Shown: piece by piece, positions 58,582 through 64,000 of the stretch
How the letters are laid out: the number at the start of each line of letters is the position of its first letter
Numbering within the stretch: position 1 is the stretch's first letter
NCBI RefSeq assembly: GCF_963678635.1
Contig: NC_087064.1
Span: 17,167,802 to 17,231,801 of the forward strand
Source: Symsagittifera roscoffensis
Lineage: Eukaryota; Xenacoelomorpha; Acoela; Convolutidae
Length of the DNA: 64,000 nucleotides
Direction: 5' to 3'
Program-made: the position numbers and the translations under genes
Notes under the pieces: generated by a model
Told to the model about the DNA's origin: nothing
The model's input: the letters and a program-made list of their open reading frames with translations, nothing else
The model's database searches: none

Positions 58582-59990
58582 TGACACATCATTCACAAGA
58601 TGATAATACATATGAACAAATTATAGAACAACCCCATATCACCGCTTTTCAGTCTCAAAATAATAATTTTTTTAGCCCACGATGAGCCGAGAACTTGGAT
58701 CCCTACACCGCTCAAATTCCCATCCAACCAACCTCAACTCCAATCACAATAATCCCACTTTTTGCTTTCCCGCCACCCGATTTTCCAACTATTAATATAA
58801 CATCAAGCATGAATTCGGAAACTAATTCAGATATTTCAGTTTTATACTCCATTTCACAACTTAATAACCCTAATATAGAAACCCCTGACGAATTTGCAGA
58901 CTCCGAACCATCTCCATCCAATAATTTTCAAACCAACTCCTCAGTTTTTTCAAAGCCCCCTTTTCAACCGATACCACTAAATAATTCACTCCCGTCCGTT
59001 TCTACTCCCTCTTATGCTTCACAAGTAACCCCAGCCTATTCTCCATTTCATTCCGACCGATCAACTAATTCTCCCGATACTCCCCAAATCTCCCAAGAAC
59101 TTGATAATTTTATCACCGTACAACAACAACTAATACACCCTAACACCCTCACTATAAATCAAATTTCATCCACAATAGAATCCTCAAACCCACCTACTCC
59201 TACACCCTCCTCAGCCTATACTGCATCGTTAGCACAATCATCCACATCCACCGAATCATCAAATAGCAATCACCGAGCTTATCGAATTTTCAAAAGAAAA
59301 TTCCCAAACCATCCATTCCCGACCAAACCAGGAACAGCCTGCGAGTATATTAATCAATCACACCACACCAACACGAAAGATTTTCTAGCAATCACCTTAC
59401 CTTCATTCCCACAATATACTTTAAACACACCTAACGACACTAACGACACACGTAGTTTTGTAGATGAATATGTTTTAATGCCTACACTTCATTGGACAAC
59501 ATAATACCATTTTACTATTCCCCTTTGCCTGCCATTATCTAATACTCATAACGATATAGAAAAGAATAAAGATATGCTGTATCGACTCACCACACCACTA
59601 ACACATAGACAATTTACTTATATAGGATATAAAAAATCACTAAAAACATTCACTGCACTCCGAGCTAACGAATTTACAATAGAATTTTACGACCATAATA
59701 TCATCCGAACTAACCAAGACCAATTTTTAGATGACGACCGCTTCGCTAACCCACAACTTACAGAAAAATTTTTCATCAAAACATCATATATATTCACACT
59801 CAAAATTTTTGATAGAAAATATGATCACATCATTTCTGAAGCACTAACTGATATGCAAGCTTACGAAAGTTTTAAAGAAAAATTTCAATTATTTTCACTA
59901 ACCTTTCACTTCCTTGCACCACATGAACGCGATTTGCACTGTTCACACGACATTATGTTACGCACTAAACAAACTCACACATATACATAC
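58581..59990 (+). pseudogene. Frame X after env, start overlaps env stop (TAATG)
   Basis: The ATG at 58,581-58,583 shares its A with the env stop, giving TAATG. One frame then runs at least 470 codons into the gap, interrupted only by TGA at 58,683 and TAA at 59,502. The first half is rich in Pro, Ser, Thr and Asn (FAFPPPDFPTINITSSMNSE, NPPTPTPSSAYTASLAQSS). The second half looks folded (RQFTYIGYKKSLKTFTALRA, FFIKTSYIFTLKIFDRKYDH). No family recognised. The compact overlap suggests reinitiation after env. It may be an accessory gene of E1 or, less likely, part of an unrelated sequence. Confidence 0.5.
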
Positions 59991-60190
59991 NNNNNNNNNN
60001 NNNNNNNNNNNNNNNNNNNNNNNNNNNNNNNNNNNNNNNNNNNNNNNNNNNNNNNNNNNNNNNNNNNNNNNNNNNNNNNNNNNNNNNNNNNNNNNNNNNN
60101 NNNNNNNNNNNNNNNNNNNNNNNNNNNNNNNNNNNNNNNNNNNNNNNNNNNNNNNNNNNNNNNNNNNNNNNNNNNNNNNNNNNNNNNNNN
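59991..60190. other. Assembly gap (200 N)
   Basis: Exactly 200 N, a round figure that often marks a gap of unknown size. It hides the end of frame X, any E1 3' LTR, and the E2 5' LTR and leader, so the relation of the two elements (tandem or sharing an LTR) is unresolved. Confidence 0.99.
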
Positions 60191-60811
60191 GATGATGAAA
60201 TCTTTCCTTTTATAGTAGACGCAGATACTGATAGAGGACAACACATATTTTGTCAAAATTTACTCGTAAATTTATTTGAACCCGGAATCAGTCCATGTAA
60301 AACAGAGTTCCCCGATGTAAAAATCAAAAGACAAATCATAGATCACTATCTAAAAGATATATGCAACATAACACAGCAGTATGGAATCTACTCTATAGAA
60401 TTCACTTCCCCAAACCATAATAATAGAACATATACTATTCAAACAGACGATCTTGATTTAGAATTTTCAAAAGTTTTTTCAGAATATATAAAAAGCATCC
60501 AATACCATAACCAACAAAGAGCAAACTCCATATTCACCAATGAAGTTTTCGCAATAATATATAGTTATATTTCGATATTAGAAAATGAACTCCCACTAAC
60601 AAATGTCTCACCGACAGAAACATCCAAACATTTGAAAGTACGACATGAAATCACACTACTCTCTAGTTATTTAAACATCATTAAAGAAAATTTCACGAAA
60701 GACGACGTTTCACAACATACCAAACACGATTTACAAAAAATTTTGGCATGGTTCATAATAGATTATTTCACACACAATATTGATTTAATTGCACAAGCAA
60801 GAAAAATTTAG
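60191..60811 (+). pseudogene. E2 gag, N-terminal part up to a one-base frameshift
   Basis: The frame enters from the gap and reads FPFIVDADTDRGQHIFCQNL, NLLVNLFEPGISPCK, TQQYGIYSIEFTS. It lacks the stop and insertion found in E1 at 44,132. It ends in TAG at 60,809-60,811 because one A is missing in an A run (60,802-60,806) relative to E1. The rest of gag continues in the next frame. Confidence 0.8.
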
Positions 60812-63800
60812 ACCCCCAAAATTCGAACGATGATACCGCTATCACAGAACAATCAGATTATGTTTGGGACCCCGAATGGTCTCATCCCGCATTTATAAGC
60901 TTTCCACAATCAATCTCAAGTCAAGCAATAGGTACAATATCTTACATAAGAGATTACGTAAGAGTAATACCATTAACAATTGATACAACACCATTAAACT
61001 ATAATACATTTTTACCCGATACACAAAATAATAGTTTAAACTCTACAGTCATACACAACGAAAACCTCAATGGAACTAGGAATCTTACTCAACAAGATAT
61101 CCAGACACCATCACACTTCATAAATGAAGAAATTGTACACACAACAACTACACAACAAAGTATTTCACCAATACGCCCAAATTTAACAACACCAAGAAAT
61201 ACAAATCCTTCACAAACACAGGTAACCTTACAATCAACCGTTAAACCTTCGGTTGCCCCTAAATATTCACATATGGATTACCAAACATACAGACCCATGA
61301 CAATACCATCAAAAACACGCAAAACATTCACTAGAAACAGCTTTGTAGACCATAATTATAATTATACACATCCATCAAAAACAAATTATCAACCACAAAG
61401 GAATTTTAACCAATATACAAAACCTCGAAACTGGGATAACCCAACAGCCCAATATAATTCCAAAAATTTTCAACCAAATCCTCCACAGGATCGCAGTGAA
61501 AATTACCCATTTTTTCAACAAAATAAAAATAAAAAACAAACATCTTATCAAATGGATTATTTATCCTCAGATGATGACTTCTTACAACCAGATATATTTG
61601 CACCAAATACTCAAGAATATCGTAGACAAGGAATACAAAAAACACGTACAAATCATAGAAATTTTTCTCCACAATCAATAGATGCACAACATCAACAACC
61701 AATTCAACAACAAAATCCAATTAATATACAATCTTTTCAACCAATTCAACAACAAAATCCAATGACTGCACACTCGTATCAACCATCACAAATGCAAAAT
61801 GAAATACCACTCCCATATTATCTTCAACAACATGAAATAACAAGAAACCAACTTTCAAATTTTTCTCAAATGCCAAATGCAGCAGAATCATTACAAATGA
61901 CAATGAATCCATACCTTATGGGTGGATCATCGATAACATCAAATAAACCTTTAATGGTCTTCACAGGAACAGACCCTGAATACTCTGTAGAAGATTACTT
62001 AAATGCAGTAACAGCAAATTTGATTTTAAACATAGGACCTGAACCAATTAACACGCCACTACATCAAAACTGGATACATCGACGCACAGCGTTGATACAA
62101 ACAACCTTAGATGGCGCAGCCCAAAAATGGTTTTCAGTACTACCTCTAGAAATAAAATCAAACTGGAAAAGATTTACACAAGAATTTTCAAAAATGTTTG
62201 ACTCCGAAAGAAACAAACAACAACAAAGAGTTTTATGTAATGAAATTCGTAGATTACCAAACGAAACCATCAAGCAAATAGCAGTACGAATCGAAACACT
62301 AGTTCGAAAAGCATACTCACTAAATACACATGACTATAAAAACACAAAGATGACAGAAATCTTAATGATGACCTTAACACCACAATTAAGGAAAATAGCA
62401 ATAAAAAAGAGAGCATCCCATCCTTCTTCAATTCGAGAACCCGATTTAGATTTTCGAAAACTAGTAGACAAATTAGAACAAGCAGAAATCACGATGAAAC
62501 TAGAAGAAACGGAAAATCTGAAATTACAATACGTTAACAAAATTGAAACGACTTCCACTAATATTAATAATATACAGGAATCAGAAACAGACCTCGTTGA
62601 AAAAATCACTGAAATACTCAATATTTACGAAAAGAACCCGAACTTTAAAGGCAAACCATCTTTCAAAAAATGGTGTAATTATTGCCGCCGATACGGACAT
62701 AGTATTTCCGAATGTAGACAAAAACAGCAAGATAGTCAAAATAAACCTCAAAAATACAAAGAACCAAATAAATCATTCTATCAATACATGAAAAAAGATC
62801 AAAATCTACCGAACAAAACAGTTCACAGCAACAACAGTTCAGGAAAACCACTCCCGAACAATACAAATTATACAAGAAATCAATCACCATATAACTCAAG
62901 TTATAGAGGAAGATCACCAGAACGAAGAAACACGTATAATCCATCACAAAATCACTACAATAGACCAAATAGTAGAAATAACTACTCCAGATCAAATTCA
63001 AATACACAACGATTTGTTTCTAGATCTAATTCCCAATCAAGAAATAACTACTATCCAAACAACCAATCACGAAATTCATCATACAATAGGAATAGAAACT
63101 ACTCCTATAATAGAAATAGAAGTTATTCAAACAACCGAAACCAGAATTACCCGAATAATCGATCAAGAAATAACTCATATAATAGATCGAACTATAACAG
63201 ACCAAACAATAATTACCAAAACAGATCGCGAAATAATTCACAAAATCGACACCCAAGTTATAATAATCGTTATAGAAATTATTCCCAATCACCACATAGG
63301 AATAATAATAACTATAATAATTCTAATAATCGTCACAGAAGCAGTACACCTAAACATCAAAGACAAATCAATCAAGTACAAGCTAACCCAGAAACAACAT
63401 CAGACCCTCCAGGTATTGATGACACAGTAACTGATACGTTACAACTCAATCAAATAAACTGTATATCATCAGATTCAGAAAGTGATACTGAAAACACTCT
63501 TGCTATCAATATGATAAAAGTCGAAAATGACTATGAATCTGTCATATATGAACAACCCTTTCCATCACATATATATGAAAATCAATCAGAATTTCTTCAA
63601 AATAATTACACTACACCCATAAATTCCACACCAACGACGCAAGAAACAAATGAGATAAACACTACAAATCAAACCAATAAAAATACCAAAACAAAATGCT
63701 TGAATACAAACCACATTTATCAAAATATACAAAAAGAACAACCCAAAGAAAAAATTTGGACAATACCATTTCTCTTAGAAAGCCCAAGAAATAAAGAATT

Positions 63801-64000
63801 TCAACCACCAGACCTTGAAATAGATTTTTTAATTGATTCAGGAGCAGAATCAAACATAATAAACATTCCCACATGGAATGAAATAAAAACTTTACATCCA
63901 AAGCTAACACCTCTTGAAACCTCCAGTAAGCTAGCAACAGCACAAGGATCAACATTGATAAACTACGGAAAAATCCAATTATTTCTCCTCCCTACCAGAA
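60805..64000 (+). CDS. E2 gag-nucleocapsid-protease, open to the window end
   Basis: Read codon by codon, this frame has no stop over about 1,065 codons. Order: end of the gag N-terminal region, Thr/Asn/Gln-rich and Gln/Pro-rich linkers (61,100-61,800), capsid (LMVFTGTDPEYSVEDYLNAV, HRRTALIQTTLDGAAQKWF, about 61,950-62,500), zinc knuckle WCNYCRRYGHSISEC (62,671-62,715), the Arg/Ser/Asn/Tyr tract (62,820-63,360), an acidic region, and the protease with LIDSGAESNI (about 63,829-63,858). It shows that gag and protease are one translational frame in this family, without a recoding site between them. The true start lies upstream in the frame-shifted part or the gap. Confidence 0.9.

Larger units (their letters stand above)
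43349..59990 (+). mobile_element. E1: env-bearing Ty3/Gypsy (retrovirus-like) element
   Basis: On one strand lie, in order, a small basic ORF, gag, zinc knuckle, aspartic protease, RT, RNase H, integrase with GPY/F module, a Pro/Ser-rich frame, an envelope-like glycoprotein and a further frame X that runs into the assembly gap. All share the same AT-rich, A-biased codon style. Pol order and motifs place it in Ty3/Gypsy; the env and extra ORFs recall errantiviruses and complex retroviruses. As assembled it carries several frameshifts and stops, a triplicated gag segment and an altered RT active site, so it is not functional. That 54.9-60.0 kb belongs to the same element is inference from strand, composition and ORF overlaps. 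Confidence 0.8.
60191..64000 (+). mobile_element. E2: second copy of the E1 family, truncated by the window
   Basis: Homologous to E1 from 43,791 to about 49,590, same orientation, roughly 85-90% similar by eye. It has a single capsid/zinc-knuckle copy where E1 has three. It runs past the window end inside protease. Confidence 0.9.

Overview
The window looks like a repeat-dense, AT-rich stretch of an animal nuclear genome. I infer an animal, perhaps an arthropod, from the retroelement families (env-bearing Ty3/Gypsy, APE-type LINE, hAT-like MITE), but nothing here proves the taxon. I found no host gene I would defend, no tRNA or rRNA and no CRISPR. Nearly all recognisable coding sequence is mobile DNA in various states of decay.

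Layout. (1) 366-7,480, minus strand: a degenerate Ty3/Gypsy element with gag, two CCHC knuckles, protease, truncated RT, RNase H, integrase and, downstream of integrase, a segment resembling a macro (ADP-ribose-binding) domain. (2) 7,640-38,400: four tandem, divergent copies of a 5.6-7 kb composite repeat. It is built from a GGGACCC minisatellite, a 66-bp tandem repeat, a 524-bp tandem repeat and a ~330-bp module present in direct, inverted and diverged-direct form. Decayed minus-strand coding remnants lie inside it. (3) 24,430-28,526: a 4.1 kb LINE inserted in the third copy with a 15-bp target-site duplication. Its empty site survives in the fourth copy at 35,071-35,085. The LINE is one long frame (endonuclease, RT, four C-terminal zinc fingers) broken by a single TGA. 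(4) 38,425-38,853: a 429-bp hAT-like MITE with an 8-bp target-site duplication. (5) 38,862-43,348: no recognisable genes; a perfect hairpin and degenerate repeats near the start of the next element. (6) 43,349 to the gap: a large retrovirus-like Ty3/Gypsy element (E1) on the plus strand. It carries a small basic ORF, gag (a 979-bp part triplicated in tandem), nucleocapsid/protease, RT/RNase H, integrase, a Pro/Ser/Thr-rich frame without methionine, an envelope-like glycoprotein, and a further ORF overlapping the env stop as TAATG. (7) 59,991-60,190: a 200-N assembly gap. (8) 60,191-64,000: a second copy of the same family (E2) in the same orientation. Its gag-nucleocapsid-protease frame is open without a stop from about 60,805 to the window end.

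How the parts fit. In E1 the order ORF0/gag/pro/pol/P-rich/env/X, with overlapping starts and stops, suggests a complex-retrovirus-like genome. E1 itself is inactive as assembled: it has frameshifts, stops and a YLDE in place of YLDD at the RT active site. Several frameshifts fall in A or T homopolymers, so some may be sequencing errors. E2 shows that the ancestral gag-pro was one fused frame.
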